Shown here: positions 21,256 through 31,559 of the stretch, in pieces
How positions within the stretch are numbered: position 1 is the stretch's first letter
Layout: each line of letters opens with the position of its first letter
Source: Ceratothoa steindachneri
Taxonomy: Eukaryota; Arthropoda; Malacostraca; Isopoda; Cymothoidae
Length of the DNA stretch: 64,000 bases
Reading direction: 5' to 3'
Assembly: GCA_963969495.1 (NCBI GenBank)
Contig: OZ018322.1
Coordinates: forward strand, 155,784,848 to 155,848,847
Notes under the pieces: generated by a model
What the model was told of the DNA's origin: nothing
The model's input: only the letters and a program-made list of their open reading frames with translations
Database searches by the model: none
Program-made: the position numbers and the translations under genes

Positions 21256-23704
21256 ATGACCAATAGACTTACGATTGTACAAATGAATGTCGATGGGTGG
21301 GAGGAAAAAGGTTTCATCTATGGAAATATTTTGCGACAAAGTGACCCTGACATTGTACTTATCAACGAACACGGAATGAGCACGCAAAAAGAATTAAAAA
21401 TATTTCAATACGACGTCATTAGCAAAGATTATTGCTAGGAACGGTATGACGGCTGCGCAATAGTCTTAAAAAAAGGACTTAAATACCAAAAATACCCGAC
21501 TTAGATGAATCATACCTTGCCATTGAGGTAGGCACTACCTGGGGGGAAAGCTGGGGGAGGCTTCGGGGTATCAACCCCCTAAGATGCGGCTATGTGCTCA
21601 TGCACAACCTTCTACAGTTCTTCAGCCATAAGAAAAATGTAATCTTTGCTGGAGATTTGAATGCAAGGTGTGCAGCGGCAGGGTATACCTCCTACAACAA
21701 TGCAGGCAGAAACATCGAAGTATTACTTTACAGACAGTACGTAACAAGAATCAGACCAGAATTCCCGACATACATTACAGGAAAAGCAGCAACGAAACCT
21801 GATATTGTCTTATCCAGTATCAGGTTTCCATATAACTACTACATTGAACCGGGCCCTATCATTCCGAGAGACCACCAGGCTATTAAAATTACGGTTGGAG
21901 TAAATCACATTTAAATTGCAATCCCAGTAAGCAAAAGCTATAAGCAGGCGAACTGGAAAAGCTACAGAAATCCCTTTCTAAATTATATCTCAGACCCTTT
22001 ATTTGATGCCAATTTAAAAGAGATAGATAAAGAGCTGGATAGAATGACCGACTTCCTAATTAACGCAGATGAAAATATTATTCCCCATTTCAAATATAAA
22101 ACCTTTCCAGCTCCCTATTGGACCCCTCCCATGAAAGCCCTGGCCCAAGAACATAGACCCCTGTCCAATGTAGTAGCGCTGATAGGCCCCAACCACAATG
22201 CCCATAGAAGAATAAGACAGATTAAAGACGAACTACTGACACTAATTACGGACCAACAAATACTGATATGGGACAGACTGATTGAAGGACTCGACATAGA
22301 AAGAGACTCACGCACATTCTGGCAGACATTTAGAGGCTTGAGAGGACAACCTCCACATAAAAAAATTACACTCATACACGACGGTAAAGAAATTGACGAA
22401 ACTAAAGAGCTTGAGGAAATGTTTAGGATTTTCTGGTCTTCAATCTTCAAAATTACCTCCGAGGAAAATGACAATTATGACATCGATTTCGAAAATGACA
22501 TAATCCAACAGCTAAACACACAAATACACAAAACCTCCCCTCATAATTGTGTGTCGCGGGAAAGAGTGATGGAGGTTTATGGGAGGAAAGTAACTGCCCA
22601 AGAGCTCTCCGTTGCTTTAAAATCCTTTCGTCAAAGAGCACCGGGTACCACGGGGTTTCAGCCAGGAAGAACTTCATCAAGGCCCCGCCTAACGTTCTGA
22701 GTGGGCTGCTTAACATCATGAATGCCGCTCTGAACACGGGCTACTTTCCCGATCAGCGGAAAGTGGCCAAGATGATTTTCATTTCCAAATCGGAAAAGCC
22801 CCCAGACTGCCCTACCAGCTTTCGGCCGATATCTCTCTCAGAATTTGATGGCAAAGTCTTCGAGAAGATATTGGCAAATAGGGTCAACTCTTTGCTCGAT
22901 GAAGCCAACTTGCATAACGAGCAACAACACGGCTTCAGAAAGAAAAGAGGGACTGACACGGCACTGACACTACAACCTCTCTCCGAAGGTACGATATACG
23001 TCCAGTTCGCTGACGATATATCGCAAATTTGTACAGCCGCTTACGTTCACAGGGAATCTATGGCGAGAAACACGGCTAGGGAGATATCTCACATCAACTC
23101 TTTCGAGAGGAAATAGAAGATATCAACCAATGCCCCAAAATTCAAAATAATTCCCATGTTTCGCAAGACCTTCAACGATATACTGGTAGAAGGGGAGAGA
23201 ATCCCTTACTGCATGGGAGGGACGGTTCTGGGGCTCAAAATCACCACAGGGGGCTACAAGAGTCCTATCGAACGAACAATCGCGAATGGCAAGAGAGATT
23301 TGAGGGATTTTTATAAGTTTGGTGACCTAAATCGCTTAAATAAACTCAAGATATTCAATGCGTGCATTCGCTCGAGGCTCTTGTAGCCCCCGGTGCCGTT
23401 GACCGCGAGCGCCAAGACCCACATTGCAAAACTCCAAGTCATCCAGAACAAAGCGGTGCCACTCATTACAAACACCGGAAGAAGAGAACGAAAAAGACAG
23501 AGGGAGCTCCACGACTCGATTGGATTATCTCCGGTCAACGTGGCGCTCCACGAGAAAGCTAAGAGGATATGGCAAGCCATTGGCGCCCGCTTGACCCCTG
23601 AATTCTCCCGTACACACTTAGAAATCGAAGTAGACCGACAAGTAAGACCATTCAAGAGTAGTAAATTACAGTCTGACGATGACGCGACTCCGGAATACAC
23701 GTGA
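21256..23704 (+). pseudogene. Non-LTR element B ORF2 (endonuclease plus RT) with an internal RT deletion
   Basis: The ATG at 21256 opens MTNRLTIVQMNVDGWEEKG, with IVLINEHGM shortly after. These are the N and E catalytic stretches of an APE-type endonuclease. Stops follow, then AGDLNARCAAAGYTSYN and KAATKPDIVLSS, and an intact RDHQAI histidine motif (21594-21914). The RT begins in the frame at 22044-22700, shifts near 22.66 kb, and reads FRPISLSEFDGKVFEKILAN and QQHGFRKKRGTDTAL. At about 22970 it jumps directly to QPLSEGTIYVQFADDISQI. Compared with the copy at 62.9-63.3 kb, the segment containing PQGSCLSPL is missing. The FADD site itself is intact. The thumb (GTVLGLKITTGGYKSPIER) and C-terminus (HLEIEVDRQVRPFKSSKLQ) follow, ending at 23704. 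The protein cannot be functional because of the deletion and frameshifts. Confidence 0.9.
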
Positions 23705-24147
23705 CAAAACTGACAAAAAACAAAAAACAACCAATGTAATGCGCAGGTTCCTTTAGTAAAATAAATCCCAAATTAAACACTATTTTTGCAAAACTTAAAC
23801 TAAAATCCAAATTCACTATTTCAATTCAATTTAAATTAATTTATATTAAAATGATAATAAACTTTTTCAAAAACCCACGGCGGGAATAAAACCCCCACCT
23901 AAAATAAAGGCCTGAATGCCTAAAGATCATTAAGATCGAAAATAATAATTATAATTAAATTAACTATGTTAATTTAATTAAATATACTATAAAATTATAG
24001 TTTATTAAGAAAACAAAACAAAACAAAAACTAACAAATCAACAGAGCTACCCTTTCACACATCATCTTTGCTTTAAATTTACCCTTTAACCACTTTACTC
24101 CATTACTATTTTCTCTCTAACTCTACCTAAATTTCACCACGTATTAT
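23705..24147 (+). other. 3' untranslated region of non-LTR element B
   Basis: An A-rich non-coding stretch. Words such as accaatgtaatgcgcaggtt, the attaagatcgaaaataat region and ccctttaaccactttactcc recur in reverse complement between 61.73 and 62.20 kb, which identifies it as the conserved 3' region of the subfamily. Confidence 0.75.
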
Positions 24148-24166
24148 GTCCAATGTCCAATGTCCA
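24148..24166 (+). repeat. 3' terminal (GTCCAAT)n tail of element B
   Basis: Two full heptamers and a partial third end the region shared with the second copy of element B. The other copy ends in two copies of the same heptamer (61712-61725, minus strand). Unrelated DNA follows in both cases, so this marks the 3' end of the element. Confidence 0.82.
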
Positions 24167-24439
24167 GACGACTGTTCTGGTTGCCTGAGTTAGTCTCTGT
24201 ACCGCTGTGACAACTTCGGATCGAAATTGTGCAAAGCAACATTTTCGAAAGTGAATTGTGATACTCGCTTCGAGTAGTGAAATGACGGTGAAGAATTCTT
24301 GGTTTTTCAAGCATCCGACAACGACCTCAGAACCGGCAAAGGAGGGAAAGTTTTTCAAAAATTTCCCAAACGCCTCCATAAAATTAAAAAAGAGAAATAT
24401 TACTTATTTTTTTCATCACCACTCACCATCTCACTAATA
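24167..24439. other. Target-flank or unrecognised sequence
   Basis: An open minus-strand frame (24379-24134) shows no similarity I recognise. It sits between the 3' tail of element B and the leader of element C. Confidence 0.35.
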
Positions 24440-25062
24440 TTCATCATTTCTTTTTAGCGGCCCCACTTAAGCAGATGACTGCTTAAGTCCCCGGCCCCGC
24501 ACCCCTGCGTGAACTGCCGTCAGATGTGAGAGGGGTTTGCCATTCATGTTTCGTCCCAACTATGCTGGGCCATAATTGGGGTCTTTAAAGGAAGTTGATT
24601 TGAGGAGTAGACCACAGCAGGTTTCAATATCAGAAACAATTCCGGACAAGGGACGGACTGCAACCTCCGCTGCCTATTAAAGAGGAGGCCCCTTCCAGGA
24701 CCATAGAGGGACATACAATCGTTTCTATGGTATGTTGGGGAGCGTTCGTGATTAGAACACCCTCGGGGGGGCGGCGTTGTCAATAAGTCCGCCATACAAT
24801 CACACCCCCGAGAGGATCCCCCCAGATTCATCTCATCCATTTTTTCATCATCCACTCAAAGGCAAATCTCCTTTTCATCCAGGCGGCAGTTTATCGAGGG
24901 AGGCCCTCTTCTCCCCAAGAGGTGACAAAAAACGTATCTTTTCAAGTAAAAGGAATTATAAACACCCATAAATAAATAAATAATAGTGAGTCCCGAAGAA
25001 GATAAAAAGCGAAATACAAGAGGATAAAGTGTGCCCCCTCTTCAAGGGGAGTCCACCAAAAC

Positions 25063-26590
25063 ATGACGACCCAAGATGCCCCGAGGGTCCTGCTTAGGTG
25101 TATAAGCGGCCAAGAGAAACCGGACAAGGGCACAGTCTACAAGACTCTGTTCGAAAAGCTCAATATGGCAGTCCTAAGACTGATCGACACACCAGTTGGG
25201 TTACGTCACAGTGTGCGAGCGCGAGAGAGACATCGAAGCACTGATAAAGGAGGAAGGAACAAAATACCTTAGAGAGATAAACCTCTAACCGACCACGCCT
25301 CCTCAAATCCAGGCGCACAGGAGCGATGTGTGCAGAAGGCTGGACCCATGGGTCGGCCAGCACACGAAAGAAGAAATAAAGGAGGAAATTGAGAAAAAAC
25401 AAAAGTGGGCGAAAGTTTCAGAAATCATAAAATTTCGAAACAAGAAAGAAAACTCGGAATACTCCCATGTATTTAAGGTGGTATTTACCGATATGAAAAT
25501 GGCGTCCAAGGCGAAAGAGAGAGGGCTGCTTCTCTTTAACGCCAAGATTAGTGGTGAGCAGGTCGAGTGCGAAGAGTACACCCCCGTGCAGATCTGCTTT
25601 AATTGCTACCGTCGGGAGCATCACACCACGAACGACTGCAATGAGCAGGAACCAACTTGTTCCAGATGTAGCCGAAAGGGACACGGCTGGCGCGAATGCC
25701 CGGCTAAGGAAGAAAAGTGCCCCAACTACAGCCAAAGACATGGGGCTATGGCGATGTCCTACCACCCCCTCCCAAGGAATTTATTAGGAGAAAGACGAGA
25801 ACAAAGAGGGCGGAAGGTGTTAGGAGGGCAAATACCATCTATGCCCAAGCAGCTAAAGCTACCCCCTCAGTAAATGCCCCAAACAACCAAGCTCCAAGAA
25901 CCTTTATCAAGGTGGACAAAGAAGACAAAAACGCCATAAAAATCCTTACGTGCATTCCTTATGCGCATGTAAGGAACCTGAACAACCCAGGCTGCTTCGC
26001 CAGGGAAGTTAACAACATGCCTAAACACAATGGCTTGCCAGAGATGTGGTTCCCGGAGAACCCCCTTAAGGGGAACTCGTGCAAGTGCAGTTTGGAGCAG
26101 AGAAAGAGGTACCTGCGACCACTTTCCCAAGTGAAACCGAAGTAAGAGAGGGTAGGGGCAACAACACAGAACAAAAGCCAGTCTCACATAGGTCACCAAA
26201 CAAAGACCTAAGATCAGAAGCAAGGAAGAAAAGGGAAGAGAGTGCGAAGAGAGCAGCCAGACGAATAAAGCAGGATGAAGGAAATCTCCTAAGTTTGGCT
26301 TCGTCATCAGAAGACGAACAGGAGATCTCTTAACCTTCTAAAAGAAGCAGAAATCCGAAGAAAATCAAGGAATTCGATGGAGAGGAACTAAACATCAAGT
26401 TCTTCAGAGTGTCTGAAACTTCCTTCCCAGAAGACCCCAAGGTGAGGGAGATCATAGAAGGAGTGAAAGCTGGTCTACTAAAATGGTCTTACGACTCCCC
26501 AGACCGACAAGCGCTGGTATTTGCAGCACTCATGGAGGCCAAAATCATGCTGTATAGGGACTCCTGCCTCGCCATAAGCGAGGCAGGGTT
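25063..26590 (+). pseudogene. Non-LTR element C ORF1 with CCHC zinc knuckles
   Basis: The best-preserved frame is 25328-25873: RLDPWVGQHTKEEIKEEI, then a short conserved block (SHVFKVVFTDMKMASKAKER) and the knuckles CFNCYRREHHTTNDC and CSRCSRKGHGWREC. A degenerate third knuckle starts CPNYSQRHG. A shift near 25.75 kb leads to the frame ending 26145 (IYAQAAKATPSVNAP, ILTCIPYAHVRNLNNPGCF). A further shift leads to 26079-26333, which is rich in K, R and E. After an in-frame TAA at 26331 the same frame continues as FFRVSETSFPEDPKVREIIE up to the deletion join. In family terms this is an RNA-binding nucleocapsid-like protein. The knuckles of elements A and D are more decayed, so this copy is the best guide to the ancestral ORF1. 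Confidence 0.88.
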
Positions 26591-27650
26591 CCGTAAAAAT
26601 AGGGGCATAGACACTGCCCTGGCGCTTCTAACTGAGAAAGTAGCATGCACCCAAGCAAACAGGTTCTATGTAGACATTGTGTTAAAGAACGTGCAAAAGG
26701 CCTTCGATAAACTCTGGCTGGAAGGACTACAATACAAGATCTTTAACCTCCAGCTAGACTCAATCCTGGAAAGGATCCTCTGTGACCTGATCATGGACAG
26801 AAGGGCACAGGGCCCTGAATTCGAATTAAAGGCGAGCGTTCCTCAGGGAAGCTGCCTGAGTCCTCTGCTTTAGTTGGTCTTCACCATCGACCTCCCAACT
26901 CGAGTGCACAGGGACATGAAGTATCAGCAATTAGCAAATGACTTTACTCAAATTGTCCCGTACCAGGATAGGAAAGCAAGGGCGCAGGCAGCTCGCACGA
27001 TAGCGGAAATCCACAACATCACCCAATTCGAGTGACGATGGAAAATCAGGACCAACAGGGACAAATTCAAAATTATCCCGTTGAACCGCGAGTTGACATG
27101 GCCCATTATCATAGATGGGAGGAGATACGGCTACTTCGCCGAAGGCACCGTCATGTGCCTTAAAATCACCGACCATGGATACTCGAGACACCACACAAAG
27201 AGGTGGAACCTGGTAAGGAGAGAAATCTCTAAGCTTTACAGGTTTAGGGATCTTAGCTCGGCCAACATCAGGAAAATATATATGATGTATGTCCGGGCTA
27301 TGCTGATCTACCCCGCAGTGGTCTCCCAAGTGGCTAATAAAACCTCGATGAAAAGGCTCCAACGTATCCAGAACACTGCCTCTCTGCTAATTAACAAAGC
27401 AAGAAGGCATGATTATCTTAGGCAAAGCGATTTGCACAGGAGGAAACGTTTGGAGCCCATCAATGTCGTCACCCAGAACCTGGGCAAACAGATCTGGTCC
27501 ACTTTAACGAAGGGTGTCATTCCAGAACTGCAGGGAACAGGCGGAGGGCTAAATATTCCTGCAAGGCTACAGGCGAAAGCCTCACCCCAAAGCCGATTCC
27601 CGAGCACAAAACTTTGTACACAAGAAGAAATTACACCAATATACACATAG
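26577..27650 (+). pseudogene. Non-LTR element C ORF2 remnant (RT palm, thumb and C-terminus) fused to ORF1
   Basis: Directly after the ORF1 residues AISEA the frame reads GFRKNRGIDTALALLTEKVA, which is RT sequence (compare GFRKKRGTDTA in element B). RT motifs continue with DIVLKNVQKAFDKLWLEGLQ and PQGSCLSPLL, a stop at 26872, then YQQLANDFTQI. The expected ADD is AND here, so the first catalytic aspartate is lost. A stop at about 27034 (ITQFE then TGA) precedes the thumb region (GTVMCLKITDHGYSRHH) in the frame 27081-27650. That frame runs through LQRIQNTASLLINKARR and HRRKRLEPINVV to the end. It has no endonuclease and cannot be active. Confidence 0.87.
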
Positions 27651-28052
27651 AAATATCACAATACAACATATCAAAATCACTACAGAAAAACACACAAAAA
27701 TGAGAATATCAAACATTACAAATAACACTAAAAAAAGCTTTACAAGGGAAATTGTCGGCAAGAAAACTATGAAAGGGAAAGGCTTGAATGCTACAAACCT
27801 TTTTCCACTGAAAGTTAGAACAACAAAGCCCAAGTAAAATACAACAAGAAGAACATTAAAAAAACACATGTAGAAACATAAACAGAGGATAAAAAACACA
27901 AAATAAAAACACTAATAAAGGCAAAATGAAAGAAATTAAAAATAAAGCAATGCCCTCCCAGTAGGGCAAAATACCCCCCCCCTCCCAATCTTTAATTTTC
28001 ACCTACTATATCTTCCACTATCCCATCTTCTACGAAAAATCTGAGTACATCA

Positions 28053-28325
28053 TCTTTCACTTAACTTTCTGCCAAATCCTCATTTCACTTACTACATCGG
28101 TAAAGGAGGCAAGAAATTCCATAACGCTTCCAAGATGATCGAATAAGATCGAAAGTTTAGCATTTTAGTTTGGTTTTTACCAAACACATTCATTTAAAAA
28201 AAAATGAATACTGGACTAACAATCCACGATCTACAAAATGGAATAAAAAAGATAGTTAGAAGAAGAGAGAGTTGCCAAAGGAAATTAATTAAGGCAAAAT
28301 ACACAATGGTCTTCAGCAGAATTTG
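28053..28325 (+). repeat. Dispersed repeat R, copy 2
   Basis: Matches 38750-38995 in the same orientation and 12785-13026 in reverse complement. It contains aagatgatcgaataagatcg followed by aaag, a hammerhead-like hairpin-GAAA arrangement with a decayed left half (CCAAGA). It runs directly into an (AT)n array at 28.33 kb, as copy 1 does. A PLE terminal region is my inference. Confidence 0.88.
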
Positions 28326-28327
28326 TG

Positions 28328-28332
<5 letters not shown>

Positions 28333-28419
<87 letters not shown>
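28333..28419. repeat. (AT)n microsatellite, about 87 bp
   Basis: An uninterrupted AT run between repeat R on the left and a PLE endonuclease tail on the right. Confidence 0.97.
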
Positions 28420-28424
<5 letters not shown>

Positions 28425-28874
28425 ATCTATTAGGGAACACACCATAAGCTGTAAAACTGACATTTCTATTGAGAACTTTAAAGTATTAGCCTTTAACAAC
28501 AACAAACTTTGCCTAAGAACCCTCGAATCTCTATATATAAAACACTACAAACCTACACTCAATAAAGATTTAAGTGCAATATCATTATTAATTAACTAAT
28601 TTTAACTACAGTCTGTTAGTTGGTTTGCCTTTTAACAAACCAAGCGTCACTGTAACCTATAAATACTACCCCCTTGTTAAACCCACCATTCACTCTCTAC
28701 GATGGATCCGCTTTAGTAAGTACCCAAATTTACCGTTTTTATATTAACTGTTTTTTAACTCTTACAGTCTTTACAAAGTTAAAAACAAAGTTTAAATTTA
28801 CTATCTTTAAATAATGCCAGGTCAATTTCTCTTATAGTTTGTAATTAATTTCTGCAATAATCCTTAAATTTATT

Positions 28875-29195
28875 AACTAATTTTTGAGTCAGTCTTAAAG
28901 CAAATTTAACTGTTGCCAAGTCATATTTAATAACAAAAAACTTAACTTATAGTACTTTTTACTGATATTTTATAATTGGTCACCTTTTAAAATGATGTCT
29001 TGTTGGCCTTTTTAAGTTTTCTTCGTATATATTAGCAATTTTTGAGTCGGTTTTAAAGCAAATCTAACTGTTGCTAAGTCATATTTAAAAATTTTAACTT
29101 ATAGTACATTTTACTGATATTTTATAATTGATCACTCTTTAAAATAATGTCTTGTTGGCCTTTTCAAGTTTTCTTCATATATATTAACTTTGTAA
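28875..29195. repeat. 158-bp direct tandem repeat, two copies
   Basis: tttttgagtcagtcttaaag at 28881 and tttttgagtcggttttaaag at 29039 begin two units with the same internal order: actgttg, caagtcatatttaa or taagtcatatttaa, ttttactgatattttataat and aatgtcttgttggcc. They differ by point changes and small indels. They form the 3' untranslated region of the PLE fragment. Confidence 0.85.
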
Positions 29196-29207
29196 ACATA
29201 TTCTAGC

Positions 29208-29236
29208 CTGAAGATGAAAACTTGTAGTTTTCGAAA
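29208..29236 (+). ncRNA. Hammerhead-ribozyme-like core in a PLE 3' end (candidate)
   Basis: CTGAAGA (29208-29214) fits the CUGANGA core. It is followed by a perfect six-pair hairpin GAAAAC/GTTTTC (29216-29221 with 29227-29232) and then GAAA (29233-29236). A possible stem III is GTAG (29238-29241) with CTAC (29258-29261), closed by one mismatched position and followed by ATC. Stem I pairing is not convincing, so this may be a decayed copy. Hammerhead ribozymes are known in Penelope-like elements, and the location beside a PLE endonuclease fits. Activity is untested. Confidence 0.5.
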
Positions 29237-29294
29237 CGTAGTGAAAAATTAAAAGATGCTACATCCGTTTCTCGTGGCTCTGGGATTTATCCTC

Positions 29295-29395
<101 letters not shown>

Positions 29396-29438
29396 GATAA
29401 AACCACCGTAAAAGGACTAATTTTATATGCCAAACCAG

Positions 29439-29467
29439 GTTTCGATGGAGACATCCGTCATTGTCAG
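29439..29467 (-). ncRNA. Hammerhead-like core, left arm (candidate)
   Basis: On the minus strand it reads CTGACAA, GACGG, a loop, CCATC and GAAAC. Compared with the right-arm copy, one stem II position has changed. It is the inverted partner of the motif at 29869-29897. Confidence 0.35.
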
Positions 29468-29868
29468 TCGCTAGTGAACAACTGATATACAGAAGTTGCT
29501 TAAAGTACAAACACACAAATCAGTGTGGCTAAGGTGGAAGGTGCCAGAATATAGTGGCATTTTTAAGAAACGGAAGTACATTTATTCATATATCCAATGA
29601 AAATCATCAAATTGATATTGATAATGATAAAATAGTTTATAAGTCTCACAATTATATACATTGACGCTTAATTGAATCAGCACTTATAAAAGAAATTCCC
29701 AACTTTAATACTTCCGACGGCCATTCAATACTAATACCTTAATATGTAAGAAATTGATACTTCCGTTTCTCAAAAATGCCGCTATATTCTCACATCTTCC
29801 ACCTTAGCGCCACTGATTTATGTGTTTGTACGTTAAACAACTTCTGTATCTCACTTGTTCACTAGCGA

Positions 29869-29897
29869 CTGACAATGACGGATGTCTCCGTCGAAAC
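29869..29897 (+). ncRNA. Hammerhead-like core, right arm (candidate)
   Basis: CTGACAA (29869-29875) matches CUGANGA except that the G after N is A. A perfect five-pair hairpin follows, GACGG/CCGTC (29877-29881 with 29888-29892), and then GAAAC. The changed core base would be expected to impair cleavage. The position in a PLE-derived 3' region supports a hammerhead origin. Confidence 0.4.
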
Positions 29898-29973
29898 CTG
29901 GTTTCGCATATAAAATTAGTCCTATTACTATGGTTTTATCCCTATAGTTCCATGTACGCTATTGTACTTTTTT

Positions 29974-29975
<2 letters not shown>

Positions 29976-30063
<88 letters not shown>
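29976..30063. repeat. (AT)n microsatellite grading into (GT)n
   Basis: About 70 bp of AT dinucleotides followed by about eight GT units. It bounds the inverted-repeat composite on its right side. Confidence 0.97.
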
Positions 30064-30064
<1 letters not shown>

Positions 30065-30559
30065 AAAAGGAAATAAATAGATATAAGCATCGCTTGGGAT
30101 AATTACCACATCTCTTATGATGTAGAGACAATGTTTTAAAGGAGCTTTATGATAATAAACATGTAAAATACAAAATTCTACAATACTAATAAATATATTA
30201 AATAATCTGATACAGCTGACAATCTTTTGCCTCATCAAGTGCGTCATGTATTATCCTTCTGTATGGTTTGCAGTGGCAGGCCGCTGAGAAACGCATCTTA
30301 GTATCGTGTCGGGAAAAATCTGCTCTGGCGGCTTCGCCAATTTGTCACAAGGGCCTTTTTCTTAACTTTTTACCCCAAATTTAAGAGCACATCTGTCGAC
30401 TGCCTATTGGGGCAAAAGTCGCGGTACTCACACCACAACTTGCTACTTGGCTAGATTAAAAACAAATAGCAATATGTGAATAACAAATAACAAAGATAAA
30501 AAAGGCAAAGGCTAAAACAACAACAAAAGAAGAAAACAAAGCAAAAAGGCAACAAGAAC
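30064..30559. other. Unrecognised sequence
   Basis: No clear coding similarity is seen. The end is A-rich on the plus strand (30470-30555), which would be a T-rich run on the strand of the following non-LTR remnant. Confidence 0.35.
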
Positions 30560-31450
30560 GGAGCGCGCCCCGGCGTCGGGGGTAAGCCCTCCTCCACCCG
30601 GCGCAGAAACAGGCGACTAACAACAAACAGTCAAAGTGAAGGAGGTCAGCCTCCTCTTAAATGTCGTATAGTCCACAAGTCTGTGTGCACGAACCAGCCC
30701 AGAGTACAAGGGACAAGCGGTAGCGACCACGCCTGTCCGGGTACCGGGACAGGTAAAGTGCGCAAAGATCACTCAGACTGGACATTCAAAAAGAATGTGC
30801 CGAACAGTCTGGGAGACAACGCAGTCATCATAATATCATCACAATAAGGCGCAGGCGAGCGCTCCATCAAATGGTGGTGCGTCCCGCGAGTGTGTCCAAT
30901 TCGGAGACGGCAGAAAGCAGCATGAAACTGTCATGGCATTGGGGGTAGGTGCATGGGAGCACTCGCGGCGCAATGGCACGAAACTTTAAGTTCTCCTCTG
31001 CCGTCTACTAATCGCTAATATGTTTAATAAAATAGGTCTGAGCGAGCTGAAAAAGGACTCATGATGTCCAAAGGTGTCCAGTAATCGTCATGTCTGTTTA
31101 CTAGTGCGGATTTAGCACGGAATCGTACACCACTACTGCTGAACTTCTTTAAGAGCGGCAGAAGGTAGATCTGATTGCACCTGTGGCCAAGTAGTGACGC
31201 AAACTTCCGAACAAAGGCCGAGTGACAAAGAGAGCAACTAATATCTAAGAATGAGTGCAGAAGTTGATATCATGAAGAAGGTTGTGGTATCTCCTAAGTT
31301 GAATGCATTCCAAGTCGAATAAATATTTCGGCGAAATTTCGCCTCCCATGTCGAATCTCACTCCCACAAAGACGGCCATCTCGATGGAACGTCTGCCAAC
31401 AAAGGTCACCCAGTTTCGCGCATTCTTCAGTGCTGTGCAAATCATCATCT
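30560..31450 (-). pseudogene. Non-LTR element 3' end remnant (C-terminal domain of ORF2)
   Basis: The minus strand near 30.85-30.95 kb reads CCFLPSPNWTHSRDAPPFDG followed by ACAYCDD. This resembles the C-terminal region of Jockey-type LINE proteins with an RNase H domain (CRLRIGHTR...CxxC). A minus-strand frame at 31448-31245 (ALKNARNWVTFVGRRSIEMA) lies upstream in the same orientation and may be part of it. Frames are broken throughout. This is a different LINE from elements A to C, whose C-termini lack this segment. Confidence 0.45.
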
Positions 31451-31559
31451 GTTATCCGACATTATTTTTACATTTTTAGTCACATAGTTAAAGGAAGCCA
31501 ACAAGGATTACTTAAAGCCAGTCCCTTTAATCAAATTAGCTCACGTTATGGCTTAGAAT

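Larger units (their letters stand above)
20966..24166 (+). mobile_element. Non-LTR retrotransposon B, 5' truncated and internally deleted
   Basis: It starts within the C-terminal part of ORF1, continues through ORF2, and has a 3' untranslated region of about 460 bp that matches, in reverse complement, 61.73-62.20 kb. It ends in a gtccaat repeat. The second copy at 61.7-64 kb shares this 3' region and most of the RT wording, so both belong to one subfamily. Confidence 0.88.
24440..28050 (+). mobile_element. Non-LTR retrotransposon C with ORF1-ORF2 deletion fusion
   Basis: A GC-richer leader (about 24440-25060) resembles the leader of element A. It is followed by ORF1, an abrupt join to the middle of the RT near 26.59 kb, the rest of ORF2, and an A-rich 3' region to about 28.0 kb. 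The whole endonuclease and the first part of the RT are absent, so the copy is about 3.6 kb instead of roughly 5 kb. The 3' boundary is uncertain because repeat R begins near 28.05 kb. Confidence 0.83.

Noticed and set aside
30046..30131. Coding potential around the (GT)n/(AT)n junction on the minus strand
   Set aside because: HTHTHIYIYI wording is produced by the dinucleotide repeats.
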